A DNA stretch of 64,000 bases from Candidatus Endomicrobium embiratermitis. GTDB lineage: Bacteria; Elusimicrobiota; Endomicrobiia; Endomicrobiales; Endomicrobiaceae. The notes beneath the pieces are model-generated. The model did no database searches and was not told the origin of the DNA. It worked only from the letters and a program-made list of their open reading frames with translations. The stretch covers positions 347,947 through 411,946 of the forward strand of contig WQYI01000001.1 of NCBI GenBank assembly GCA_009781315.1, read 5' to 3'. Position numbers and translations under genes: made by a program. Shown here piece by piece: positions 18,873 through 26,083 of the stretch; positions within the stretch are counted from its first letter, which is position 1, and each line of letters begins with the position of its first letter.

Positions 18873-20199
18873 CCTCTTTTTTTAGGGGCATCTCTTTCAC
18901 TTCTTCTTTTATTTTGGCGTTATCGAGCAAAAATTTGAAAAGTTTCGTTTCTTTAAGCGAAAGCATTATATTTTCTTTCTTTTCCGCGAAATATTTGTCA
19001 ACCGCTTCCGTTCTTCCGGGATTGGACTCTTTCATTTTGTTCTTTTCGGCTTCAAGATCCGCGTCCGTTACCGCTAAATTTTCGTTAGTATATATTGTAT
19101 TCAAAATATAAGAAAGCCTGACGTTTTTTTCGGCTTCGTCTTTAAATTTATTTTCGCCTGTTTCTACCTGTTTTTCAATAAACTCTTTCGGCATTCCCTG
19201 GTTTTTAAAGTAATTTTTCATTCTTTCTATCAAATGCTCTTTCTGCTGCACAACCAAAGACTGAGGAACTTCAAACTTATTTTTCTCGACAAGATATTCC
19301 ACAACCTGTTTTTCCGCATCCATATCCTGGCGGCGTTTTTCTTCCGTTTCAACGCTTTCTTTCACTTTATTTTTTAAATCTTCAAGATTTTCGGTTCCCA
19401 TATCTTTCGCGAAATCGTCGTTAAGCTCGGGAAGCTCTTTTTCTTTTATTTCGATTACTTTTGTTTTAAAAGTTATTGTTTTTCCGGCAAGCGTTTTATT
19501 CGGGTAATCCGACGGATACTCGACTTTCGCGTCTTTCTCGTCTCCCGCTTTTGCGCCTTTTAACGCTTTGGCAAAACCTTTTAAGGTATTTTCAGAGCTC
19601 AAATCCAGCATATGATTTTTAGCGGTAATTTCAGGAAGCACAACGCCTTTATCGTCAAAAGCGTCATAATCAACGGATACAAAACTCTTTTCAGTGGCTA
19701 TTCCCGTTGAAGAAGGAACGAGCTTTGCGTTCCTGTCTCTCAAAGCGTCCAAAGTCTGGCCTAAGCTTTTATCCGTAACTTTAAATATTTCTTTCCGGAC
19801 GGATATGCCTTTATAATTTTTTACTTCTATTTTGGGGTGGCATTCCGCGGTAAAACGGTATTTCAAAGCTTGCCCGATTTCATATTCAAATTCATCAACA
19901 ATCGGGAAATCTATCGGAACAAAATTTTCTTTGGCAAGAGCGTCAAAAACAGTATTTTTTACTATATTTTCAATAGCTTTATCTTTCGCTTCTTTGGCAT
20001 ATTTGTCTTTTATGAGATTCATCGGAGCTTTTCCCTGCCTGAAACCGTCAAGCCTTGCCTGCTGCTGAAGCTGATTAAAAGCCGAATCTATTTCCTTCCC
20101 CGCAATTTCAGACGACACTTCAATATCTATTGTTATTGAACACAATTTTTTATCCGCGACCGAAGATTTAAAATCGATTTTACCGTTTTCCTGAGCCAT
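18868..20199 (-). CDS. tig: Trigger factor (ribosome-associated chaperone)
   Basis: It has 443 residues. The N-terminal ribosome-binding domain carries the GFRQGKAP motif. A central FKBP-like PPIase region (about 165-250) and a long helical C-terminal domain rich in Lys/Glu follow. It heads the tig-clpP-clpX-lon operon, which couples folding and degradation of new proteins. The last codons overlap repeat H7. Confidence 0.95.
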   Translation of the reverse strand: MAQENGKIDFKSSVADKKLCSITIDIEVSSEIAGKEIDSAFNQLQQQARLDGFRQGKAPMNLIKDKYAKEAKDKAIENIVKNTVFDALAKENFVPIDFPIVDEFEYEIGQALKYRFTAECHPKIEVKNYKGISVRKEIFKVTDKSLGQTLDALRDRNAKLVPSSTGIATEKSFVSVDYDAFDDKGVVLPEITAKNHMLDLSSENTLKGFAKALKGAKAGDEKDAKVEYPSDYPNKTLAGKTITFKTKVIEIKEKELPELNDDFAKDMGTENLEDLKNKVKESVETEEKRRQDMDAEKQVVEYLVEKNKFEVPQSLVVQQKEHLIERMKNYFKNQGMPKEFIEKQVETGENKFKDEAEKNVRLSYILNTIYTNENLAVTDADLEAEKNKMKESNPGRTEAVDKYFAEKKENIMLSLKETKLFKFLLDNAKIKEEVKEMPLKKEG

Positions 20200-20227
20200 T
20201 ATATTTCCCCTTTATATTTATATTAAA

Positions 20228-20353
20228 GACAAAGTGGAAAGTGTAGAGTGAAAAGTGAAGATATTGTGTTTTCACTATGTGAAAACTTATAATTTGTTTC
20301 GGCTTTGCCGAAACACGACATCTTCACTCTTCACTTTTAACTTTTCACTTTTT
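20228..20353. repeat. Heptad palindrome H8 (AAAGTGA flavour) with double-hairpin core
   Basis: The left arm 20228-20262 (AAAGTGG/AGAGTGA units) and right arm 20319-20353 are inverted. The core hairpins are GTTTTCACTATGTGAAAAC (20268-20286) and GTTTCGGCTTTGCCGAAAC (20296-20314). It lies between tRNA-Leu and tig, 14 bp from the tRNA 3' end, and might double as a processing or termination structure. Confidence 0.85.
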
Positions 20354-20367
20354 ATTATTGCCGTTTT

Positions 20368-20448
20368 GCGGACGGAGGGACTTGAACCCCCACACCTTGC
20401 GGTATATGGTCCTAAGCCATACGCGTCTGCCAATTCCGCCACGTCCGC
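20368..20448 (-). tRNA. tRNA-Leu (anticodon UAG)
   Basis: An 81-nt class II tRNA. Acceptor GCGGACG pairs with CGTCCGC. The D-arm is GGCGGAATTGGCAGACGC and the anticodon stem-loop is TATGG-CTTAGGA-CCATA with TAG. A long variable arm follows, and the T-loop is TTCAAGT. CCA is not encoded. Confidence 0.95.
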
Positions 20449-20456
20449 ACTATAAC

Positions 20457-20484
20457 ACTATATGTATGTATTATGCTATGTAAA
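20457..20484 (-). promoter_or_regulatory. Possible promoter of tRNA-Leu
   Basis: On the minus strand, TTTACA (20484-20479), a 16-bp spacer and TATAGT (20462-20457). The predicted start is within a few nt of the tRNA 5' end, which suits a tRNA. Confidence 0.45.
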
Positions 20485-20488
20485 AAAA

Positions 20489-20520
20489 CAACGCATATGG
20501 CTTTTTGCCATAATTGCGTT
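20489..20520. other. Hairpin in the tRNA-Leu / porin intergenic region
   Basis: AACGCA-ATATGGC-TTTTT-GCCAT-AAT-TGCGTT can fold with an interrupted stem. This 311-bp gap between tRNA-Leu and the porin start holds only this hairpin, the tRNA promoter and repeat H9; no gene is visible. Confidence 0.4.
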
Positions 20521-20576
20521 ATAATCCAACGCATTTTTTTATTATAAGGATTTTAACATACTACATGTTAAAAGTC

Positions 20577-20671
20577 AATTACGAATTCAAAATTACAAAT
20601 TACGAATCAACGGCAACAGCAAACAGCTTTTGGGTCTTTGATTCGTAATTCTTCATTCGTAATTCGTAATT
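20577..20671. repeat. Heptad palindrome H9 (AATTACG flavour)
   Basis: The left arm 20577-20610 (AATTACG, AATTCAA, AATTACA, AATTACG) and right arm 20638-20671 (ATTCGTA units) are inverted around a 27-bp core containing AACAGCTTTTGGGT. This copy lies between divergent transcription units and, unlike the others, is not beside a stop codon. Confidence 0.8.
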
Positions 20672-20759
20672 ATCGTTCAATAATTGGCTATTTTTAATTG
20701 TTTTTTGCTAAAATATTTCAAATTTGCCTTTTTGGCAAATAAATAAAAAGGAGGCACTA

Positions 20760-22004
20760 GTGGGTTTAAATTTGAAAATCGCAGTATCATCGTTGCTGGC
20801 GGTAGTTTTGATGTCGGGGACGGTAAACGCAGCAGGGTTTTCTTTGTATGAATGGAGCGCCCGCGGAACCGCGATGGGCGGAGCAGTAATGGCAAACAAA
20901 GCGGAACCCGCGTCAATTGCGGCAAACCCCGCGTTGATTACGAAATTGGAAGGAACACAGGCTCAAGTCGGATTTACTTTGGTTGACGTTTCGGCAAAAA
21001 CAACGGTTGCCGGACAGAGCAGAGAAATTGAAGGAAATATATTTTTCATTCCTAACGCGTACGTAACCGGAAAATTAAATGAAAACGTTTATGTTGGCGT
21101 AGGCTTATTTTCAAGATTTGGTCTGGGAGAAGACTATAAAAATTACAAAACCTGGGTAGGCTCGTTAATCTCTCACTCCGCTCTTTTAGAAACTTTTTCG
21201 GTAAATCCGAACATAGCCGTAAAAATTAATGAAGAATTATCTCTTGCCATGGGACTTGAGGCCATGACCCTTTCTTTCAGTGAAAAGAAATACGCAGATA
21301 CTACTACATTAGGAGCCGTAGGCGAATTAACGCTTGAAGGAGACAGCATATCTTGGGGCGGAAATTTCGGAGCTTATTATACCCCGTCTTGGGCGGAAAA
21401 ATGGGCCGCGGCTTTAACATACAGAACAAAGGTAAAACACGTAGTACAAGGTAAAGTCAATACTTCGGGTGCATTTGCAACGATTATGTCTATTCCGTCA
21501 GGCTATGGCACTGCGCCGCTAACTTTTCCCGACAGCGTAAGTTTCGCCGTAGCGCATAATCCTATAGAAAAACTTATTGTTGAAGCAAATATAACCGGCA
21601 CTTTCTGGAGCAGTTTTAAAACACTGAGAGTAGATTATAATGATACCGATCTCTCGTTGGTTGAACAAAAAAATTACAAAGACGTATTCAAGCTGGCTTT
21701 GGGAGCGGAATATTCACTTACGGAAAACTGGGATCTTCGCGCGGGTTATTATTATGACCAGTCGCCTGTAAATCCCAAATATATGGACACGCTTGTTCCT
21801 GCCCATGACAGAAACGTTTTTAGTATCGGAGCGGGTTATAAAAAAGATAATTGGGGAATTGACTTTTCTTACTCTTATTTAAAAGCAGCCGATTTAAACG
21901 GCTCTTCGGCTCATTCGCTCATACCGCCTATAGACAGCGTGCCTGTCAGCTATGAAAACAGTTCAAGCAATATTGTAGGATTGAACTTTAAATACATGTT
22001 TTAA
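20760..22004 (+). CDS. FadL/TodX-type outer-membrane channel (OmpP1 family)
   Basis: 414 residues from a GTG at 20760, chosen because AAGGAGG ends 5 bp before it; an in-frame ATG at 20724 would translate the ribosome site itself. The signal peptide runs to VNAAG. After cleavage, GFSLYEWSARGTAMGGA matches the FadL family N-terminus (G-F-x-L-x-E-x-S-x-x-x-x-G). The rest is beta-barrel-like with a terminal aromatic (FKYMF). The family moves hydrophobic compounds across the outer membrane; the ligand is not known. It is monocistronic, ending at a strong hairpin. Confidence 0.88.
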   Translation: MGLNLKIAVSSLLAVVLMSGTVNAAGFSLYEWSARGTAMGGAVMANKAEPASIAANPALITKLEGTQAQVGFTLVDVSAKTTVAGQSREIEGNIFFIPNAYVTGKLNENVYVGVGLFSRFGLGEDYKNYKTWVGSLISHSALLETFSVNPNIAVKINEELSLAMGLEAMTLSFSEKKYADTTTLGAVGELTLEGDSISWGGNFGAYYTPSWAEKWAAALTYRTKVKHVVQGKVNTSGAFATIMSIPSGYGTAPLTFPDSVSFAVAHNPIEKLIVEANITGTFWSSFKTLRVDYNDTDLSLVEQKNYKDVFKLALGAEYSLTENWDLRAGYYYDQSPVNPKYMDTLVPAHDRNVFSIGAGYKKDNWGIDFSYSYLKAADLNGSSAHSLIPPIDSVPVSYENSSSNIVGLNFKYMF

Positions 22005-22020
22005 CGTTTTTATTTAACGC

Positions 22021-22060
22021 AAACGCCGCCGCATTATTTTAAATAGTGCGGCGGCGTTTG
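22021..22060 (+). terminator. Strong hairpin downstream of the FadL-like gene
   Basis: AAACGCCGCCGCA pairs perfectly with TGCGGCGGCGTTT, with a further TATTT/AAATA inner stem. The following bases are GGTTTAAAAG, so the U-tract is weak. It is probably a terminator of the porin transcript. Confidence 0.65.
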
Positions 22061-22076
22061 GTTTAAAAGAGGTTTT

Positions 22077-22220
22077 ATGGGATTAGAAAGAATAAAAAAT
22101 TCTATTAAAAAAGGCTGGCGCGTCTGGCTTGCATTGTTTCTTTTAATTTTAATAAGTATTATCGGAATAGTAATACTAACAGGAACAAAACTCACATTTC
22201 TTCAAAAATTTGTTTTTTAA
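22077..22220 (+). CDS. Small single-pass membrane protein (47 aa), unknown
   Basis: ATG at 22077 preceded by AAAGAGG at good spacing; stop TAA at 22218-22220. The protein begins MGLERIKNSIKKGWRVWLA, a basic amphipathic stretch, and then has one long hydrophobic segment (LFLLILISIIGIVIL) and a short tail TGTKLTFLQKFVF. It lies just after the porin terminator and before repeat R1. No family is recognised. The good ribosome site and clear membrane helix argue for a real gene. Confidence 0.55.
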   Translation: MGLERIKNSIKKGWRVWLALFLLILISIIGIVILTGTKLTFLQKFVF

Positions 22221-22259
22221 AGCCATAACCGCCAACTGTCGAAAAACAACAAGAGACCT

Positions 22260-22360
22260 GTCATTCCGGGCTTGACCCGGAATCCATTTTTGCTAAAATA
22301 ATATGTTATTCCTTATGTCTTTTAACAACCAACTTGGATACCCGTTTTCACAGGTATGAC
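22260..22360. repeat. Dispersed palindromic repeat R1 (GTCATTCC...GGTATGAC)
   Basis: It starts GTCATTCCGGGCTTGACCCG, continuing to GGAATCC, and ends GGATACCC...GGTATGAC. The interior shares a long near-identical stretch (AATAATATGTTA ... TTTTAACAACCAACTTGGAT) with R2 at 40393. Such elements resemble palindromic repeats common in Rickettsia and other genomes. Confidence 0.75.
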
Positions 22361-22383
22361 AGCCAAGACGGGAACAAATTTAT

Positions 22384-23313
22384 CTATTGAAAAATAAAAC
22401 GTTTATCTGATATTTTTTCAAGCCAGAATTCTTTTATCTCTTCCGTAACGTCTAATCTGGAATTCCCCCAATTATAGTTTACAAACATCGGCTGTTCATC
22501 CCAATCGGCGTTTATATAACACAATGCTTTAACATTATTATTTTCTATGAATCTGAAAAGTTTTTTATACCAATTTATTTTTCCATCCGGCTTCAAATCA
22601 TGCCCTAACATTGGCGAGCATTCAGCTATCATCAGCGGTTTATTATGCCTCTGCGAAAATTTTAACATAGGAATCCACTGAGGATTGGTAAAATAAGAAA
22701 TAGCGCACCAATCAACATATTCATCGCCCGGATACCATGCCTCTATTCCGCGAGGATTTAGCGCCGCGTAAGAATGCCATACATATGAGACGTTTTTAAC
22801 TTTAAGTTTGTCAAATTTGTCAACTATTCTTTGGTATGCTTTTACATACAGTTCCGGATCGTACCCGTTTTCCGGATAATCAAATTCATATCCGATTCTT
22901 AAAAATACCGGAACGTTTGCTTTTTTAATCCATTCTGCAAATTTACTTATATTATTGTCTAAATACCCGTCTATAACCTTTTGCAAGTCCCCTGCCAGAT
23001 ATAATCCTATCTGTAACGCCGCGCCCGGATACTTTTCCAGAATATGCCTTCCGCTTGTTTCACCCGCGCCGAGATCAACGTTTTCATCAAGCCCTTCCAG
23101 CCTGCTTAACGACGTATAAATCATAAACCCGTACGGCACTCTTCCGTTTATTTTGACAAAATGATCGCTGTCTGCGTTATTTTGTCCGCCGAAAACATAA
23201 GTTTTGCCGTCACTGGGAATAAATCTTCCTGCTTGTTTAGCATCCCTTGCTAAAGTTGCACAAGAGCATAACGACAATAAAACAAAAAAACTAAAAAATG
23301 TTTTTATATTCAT
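22384..23313 (-). CDS. Lipoprotein with GH26-like (clan GH-A) glycosidase fold
   Basis: 309 residues. The N-terminal lipoprotein signal MNIKTFFSFFVLLSLC has a lipobox-like LSLC. The mature part resembles beta-mannanase-type TIM barrels. FLRIGYEFD places E143 as candidate acid/base, and PLMIAECSP places E231 as candidate nucleophile, both at the ends of predicted strands. The substrate (mannan or another beta-glycan) is inferred from fold only. It is monocistronic in an AT-rich patch, anchored in the envelope. Confidence 0.65.
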   Translation of the reverse strand: MNIKTFFSFFVLLSLCSCATLARDAKQAGRFIPSDGKTYVFGGQNNADSDHFVKINGRVPYGFMIYTSLSRLEGLDENVDLGAGETSGRHILEKYPGAALQIGLYLAGDLQKVIDGYLDNNISKFAEWIKKANVPVFLRIGYEFDYPENGYDPELYVKAYQRIVDKFDKLKVKNVSYVWHSYAALNPRGIEAWYPGDEYVDWCAISYFTNPQWIPMLKFSQRHNKPLMIAECSPMLGHDLKPDGKINWYKKLFRFIENNNVKALCYINADWDEQPMFVNYNWGNSRLDVTEEIKEFWLEKISDKRFIFQ

Positions 23314-23457
23314 TTATAAGGCTTCTTTTGTGGATTTTATATCCGATATTATACAAAAAAGAAATTGAAATTTAGTAATTAAACAAGGATAGATAAAAGA
23401 ATAAGGCAAGTAAAATGTTTAACAAGTTTTTCAGTGATATTGTATATTTCAAAATGT

Positions 23458-23685
23458 CTATGTTTTCAAGTTATTTGCCTGATTTATTTTTTGAAATACT
23501 TCTTGAACATCTTCCGTTACAGATACACTGTTTCCATGTACTTTGAATACAATTACTGACCCTCCTGATCTGATTGGCACAACATAGAGGATTTCTTCTG
23601 GATCTACAACTACATCGCCGCTTTTGTTATGTAGAAGTATAAACGAAAAACAAATACATAATAATAAACAAATCAGTTTTTTCAT
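23458..23685 (-). CDS. Small secreted or membrane-anchored protein, unknown
   Basis: 75 residues with a good GGGAGA ribosome site. The N-terminal hydrophobic segment MKKLICLLLCICFSFILL is a signal peptide or anchor, with a Cys pair. The rest, VDPEEILYVVPIRSGGSVIVF followed by a V-x-V-x-E-D segment and a helix, has the look of a small all-beta domain plus C-terminal helix, similar in style to FlbD/LytTR-like minidomains. No firm family assignment. It stands alone in AT-rich DNA between larger accessory genes. Confidence 0.5.
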   Translation of the reverse strand: MKKLICLLLCICFSFILLHNKSGDVVVDPEEILYVVPIRSGGSVIVFKVHGNSVSVTEDVQEVFQKINQANNLKT

Positions 23686-23897
23686 AAAATTTCTCCCGTA
23701 AGGTTAAAAATTGACTACAATTAAATAACACCTACAGCAGTTTTTTTATTGCAAGTACCAACATTTTATAATGATCTAAAAGAATATTATAAAAAATCAG
23801 AATGCAGTCAAAGATATTGCTTTATATTTGAAACTAACTATTTCAGTAACAATATTTTCATTCTGATTATTATAATAACTCAAGATAACGCAAATGA

Positions 23898-24764
23898 CTA
23901 AGACACATATCCTTTCGCATATCTATCTTTTACTATTTCTTGATTTCTAATAAAAATTCTTCCATACAATTGTTCATAATTTTTTGAAGTTTTATATATG
24001 TATTCAATATCTAAAAAATCGTCCCACCAGCTATCATTATAATATTTTAAAGAATCCAATTCTTTAGGATACAACTCTCCTGAAAACAATTTTAAAAAAT
24101 CTTTTTGTGACATTAAAATACCTTTAAACTGACATCTTCTAGTTAATGGATCATTTAATATATACTTAATTGTATCATAAAAATTCACAATATTTGCTCT
24201 ATCAGGTTGCTCATCATCAATTGCAAAGTTAACCGTTAAAGGTAATATAATAAACTCCCAGCCAGAAAGCTTTAAAACAATACCAACTTCCCAATCTTTA
24301 CTTCTAACAAAAAATATTTGTTTTGCACAGGTATCTACAATAACTTGAAAATACTTTCGTGGAGACAAATAAAGTCCTCTATAAGTTACAAACTTATTAC
24401 CTTCACCATGTATAAGCCAAGCTTTTTCTAAACCAAAAAATTTCGCATATCTTTCTATAAAAGGCAACGGTGCTTCTTTTATACCGTCAAAATATTTTTC
24501 TATTTCACCAACCAAACCATAGTTCAAAAAATCCCGAACCTTGCTTAACATTAAAGGATCATTCTTACATGAAAGCAATTGAATAGATAATCTTAACCTT
24601 TCAGATAACTCTTCTTTATATGATTTATTTGTTTTTTCAACAAAAGGAACCTTTATTTCCATTACCGGTTCACTCTTAACATCTTTGATGCTATTAAGTC
24701 TATTTGTCTTAATAAAATCATAGACTATGTTTGCTAATACTCCATTAATAAATCCTTCAAACAT
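23898..24764 (-). CDS. HTH-like protein with a long C-terminal domain, unknown
   Basis: 288 residues from MFEGFINGVLANIVYDF at 24764, which has AAGGAAGGA upstream; the longer frame to 24800 lacks a ribosome site. The stretch LPFIERYAKFFGLEKAWLIHGEG resembles the last helices of Xre-type repressors (family pattern: aeafGvs..WLl.GeG), preceded by predicted helices at about 55-110. The C-terminal ~170 residues are not recognised. It could be a DNA-binding regulator with a sensor domain. Codon use is AT-rich compared with the housekeeping genes, so it may be acquired. Confidence 0.5.
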   Translation of the reverse strand: MFEGFINGVLANIVYDFIKTNRLNSIKDVKSEPVMEIKVPFVEKTNKSYKEELSERLRLSIQLLSCKNDPLMLSKVRDFLNYGLVGEIEKYFDGIKEAPLPFIERYAKFFGLEKAWLIHGEGNKFVTYRGLYLSPRKYFQVIVDTCAKQIFFVRSKDWEVGIVLKLSGWEFIILPLTVNFAIDDEQPDRANIVNFYDTIKYILNDPLTRRCQFKGILMSQKDFLKLFSGELYPKELDSLKYYNDSWWDDFLDIEYIYKTSKNYEQLYGRIFIRNQEIVKDRYAKGYVS

Positions 24765-24969
24765 TTTATATTCCTTCCTTAAAAAAATATTTATGCACAA
24801 TATGCTAAAAATAGAGAAATAGACTTTTGCTGAAGGTTTTGGCGATATTACTCTTCATGGGATTTTGACATAAAAAAAACTTCCACAACTTATCATCGTG
24901 AAAGACTGTAAGAATTTAATTTCTCAATCTCAAAAAATGCTGATTTTTCAATAAATTTTAAAAATATGG

Positions 24970-25044
24970 GGTGGACGACGGAACTTGAATCCGCAACCTT
25001 CGGTTCCACAAACCGACGCTCTAACCAATTGAGCTACGCCCACC
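24970..25044 (-). tRNA. tRNA-His (anticodon GUG)
   Basis: Acceptor GTGGGCG pairs with CGTCCAC. The extra G-1 at 25044 faces C73 at 24970, as in bacterial tRNA-His. The anticodon stem-loop TCGGT-TTGTGGA-ACCGA contains GTG and the T-loop is TTCAAGT. Confidence 0.95.
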
Positions 25045-25206
25045 AACTATGAAGATAAAGTGAAGAGTAAAACGTGGAATTTATTAAATAAAATATTTTA
25101 GCGAAGTATTTTGGATTTAGACGAGTAAGAGGCGAAGAAAGTTTGCAATTGAAAAGCAAATGACTGAGCCTATGACGAAGTATAAATTCAAAAGACGAAG
25201 CCAAAA
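25045..25206. other. Spacer between tRNA-His and tRNA-Arg with repeated CGAAG motif
   Basis: Five spaced copies of a GACGAAG-like word (AGCGAAG, GACGAG, GGCGAAG, GACGAAG, GACGAAG) occur between 25098 and 25202. A short stretch near 25053 also resembles a single AAAGTGA-flavour heptad arm. No open frame with a ribosome site is seen. Confidence 0.3.
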
Positions 25207-25280
25207 CGTCTCCGAGGTGAGTTGAACACCTAACCTACTGCTTAGAAGGCAGTTGCTCTATCCAATTGAGCTACGGAGAC
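25207..25280 (-). tRNA. tRNA-Arg (anticodon UCU)
   Basis: Acceptor GTCTCCG/CGGAGAC, D-arm GCTCAATTGGATAGAGC, anticodon stem-loop ACTGC-CTTCTAA-GCAGT with TCT, T-loop TTCAACT, discriminator G. It is likely co-transcribed with tRNA-His from the promoter at 25309-25337. Confidence 0.95.
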
Positions 25281-25308
25281 TCTCGCATACGTTAACTTAA
25301 GGATTGGA

Positions 25309-25337
25309 ATTATAGCAAAATGAACCTATGCAGTCAA
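25309..25337 (-). promoter_or_regulatory. Sigma-70 promoter for tRNA-Arg/tRNA-His
   Basis: Minus strand: TTGACT (25337-25332), a 17-bp spacer and TATAAT (25314-25309). The predicted start is about 20 nt before the tRNA-Arg gene. Confidence 0.75.
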
Positions 25338-25345
25338 ATTTAGAT

Positions 25346-25374
25346 TTGCAAAAAACTCTCATTTTTTGTATTAT
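25346..25374 (+). promoter_or_regulatory. Probable promoter for ndk2-pckG
   Basis: Plus strand: TTGCAA (25346-25351), a 17-bp spacer and TATTAT (25369-25374), about 90 nt upstream of the second NDK gene. Confidence 0.5.
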
Positions 25375-25471
25375 ATCAAAAATCAATTTATCGTGCGGCA
25401 ACCGATTGCGGCGTAATGATTTTTTATAACGCTGCAATTTTTTATGCGCTGCCTATAAAAGGAGAACTAAA

Positions 25472-25996
25472 ATGGCAATAGAACAATTATTAATTCTAAT
25501 TAAACCCGACGGAATTAAAAAATCTTTAACGGGAAATATTCTGACTAAACTTTCAGAAGCAAGAATGGTCATCATAGGCGCAAAAGTCGTTAAAGTAAGC
25601 AAAGAACTGGCGGAACAGCATTATTATCATTTAAAAGACAAGCCGTTTTTTAGCGAGCTTGTGGATTATATACAGGGAAAACTTTACGGCGAGCCGTGGG
25701 ACAGAGTTCTTGCTTTCGTATATCAGGGCGAAGACGCGATAGCCAGAATGAGAAAAATAGCGGGCGCCACAAACCCTGAGGAAGCAGACCCAGTTTCGAT
25801 AAGAGGCGCATACGGCAGAATTACAACCAAAGGCGTTTATGAAAACGTCGTTCATTGCTCGTCGGACGTCAGCGAAGCGGAAAGAGAAATAAAACTTTGG
25901 TTTAAACCTGAGGAAGTAGTAAAAGAAATGGGAAATAACCTGTATCCTACAAAAGAAGTCATAACGCCTAACAAAAAAGAAATAGTCTGGTCGTAA
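25472..25996 (+). CDS. Divergent, extended nucleoside-diphosphate kinase paralogue
   Basis: 174 residues. The NDK fold is clear: LLILIKPDGIKKSLTG at the N-terminus, IAGATNPEEADPVSIRGAYG, and the phospho-acceptor H128 in ENVVHCSSDV. It differs from the copy at 8292 by an insertion around GKLYGEPWDR (69-78) and a C-terminal extension of about 25 residues after FKPEEVV. AAAAGGAG precedes the ATG. It lies 87 bp before GTP-dependent PEP carboxykinase, which suggests that it keeps GTP/GDP charged for that enzyme; this is inference. Confidence 0.85.
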   Translation: MAIEQLLILIKPDGIKKSLTGNILTKLSEARMVIIGAKVVKVSKELAEQHYYHLKDKPFFSELVDYIQGKLYGEPWDRVLAFVYQGEDAIARMRKIAGATNPEEADPVSIRGAYGRITTKGVYENVVHCSSDVSEAEREIKLWFKPEEVVKEMGNNLYPTKEVITPNKKEIVWS

Positions 25997-26083
25997 AGTT
26001 GCGCGCAGTACGCCCGTAAAGCTTGTCAGTTGTTTATAACAACCGGGGGCAAGGAACTATACTTAATTAGGAAGGACACGCGA

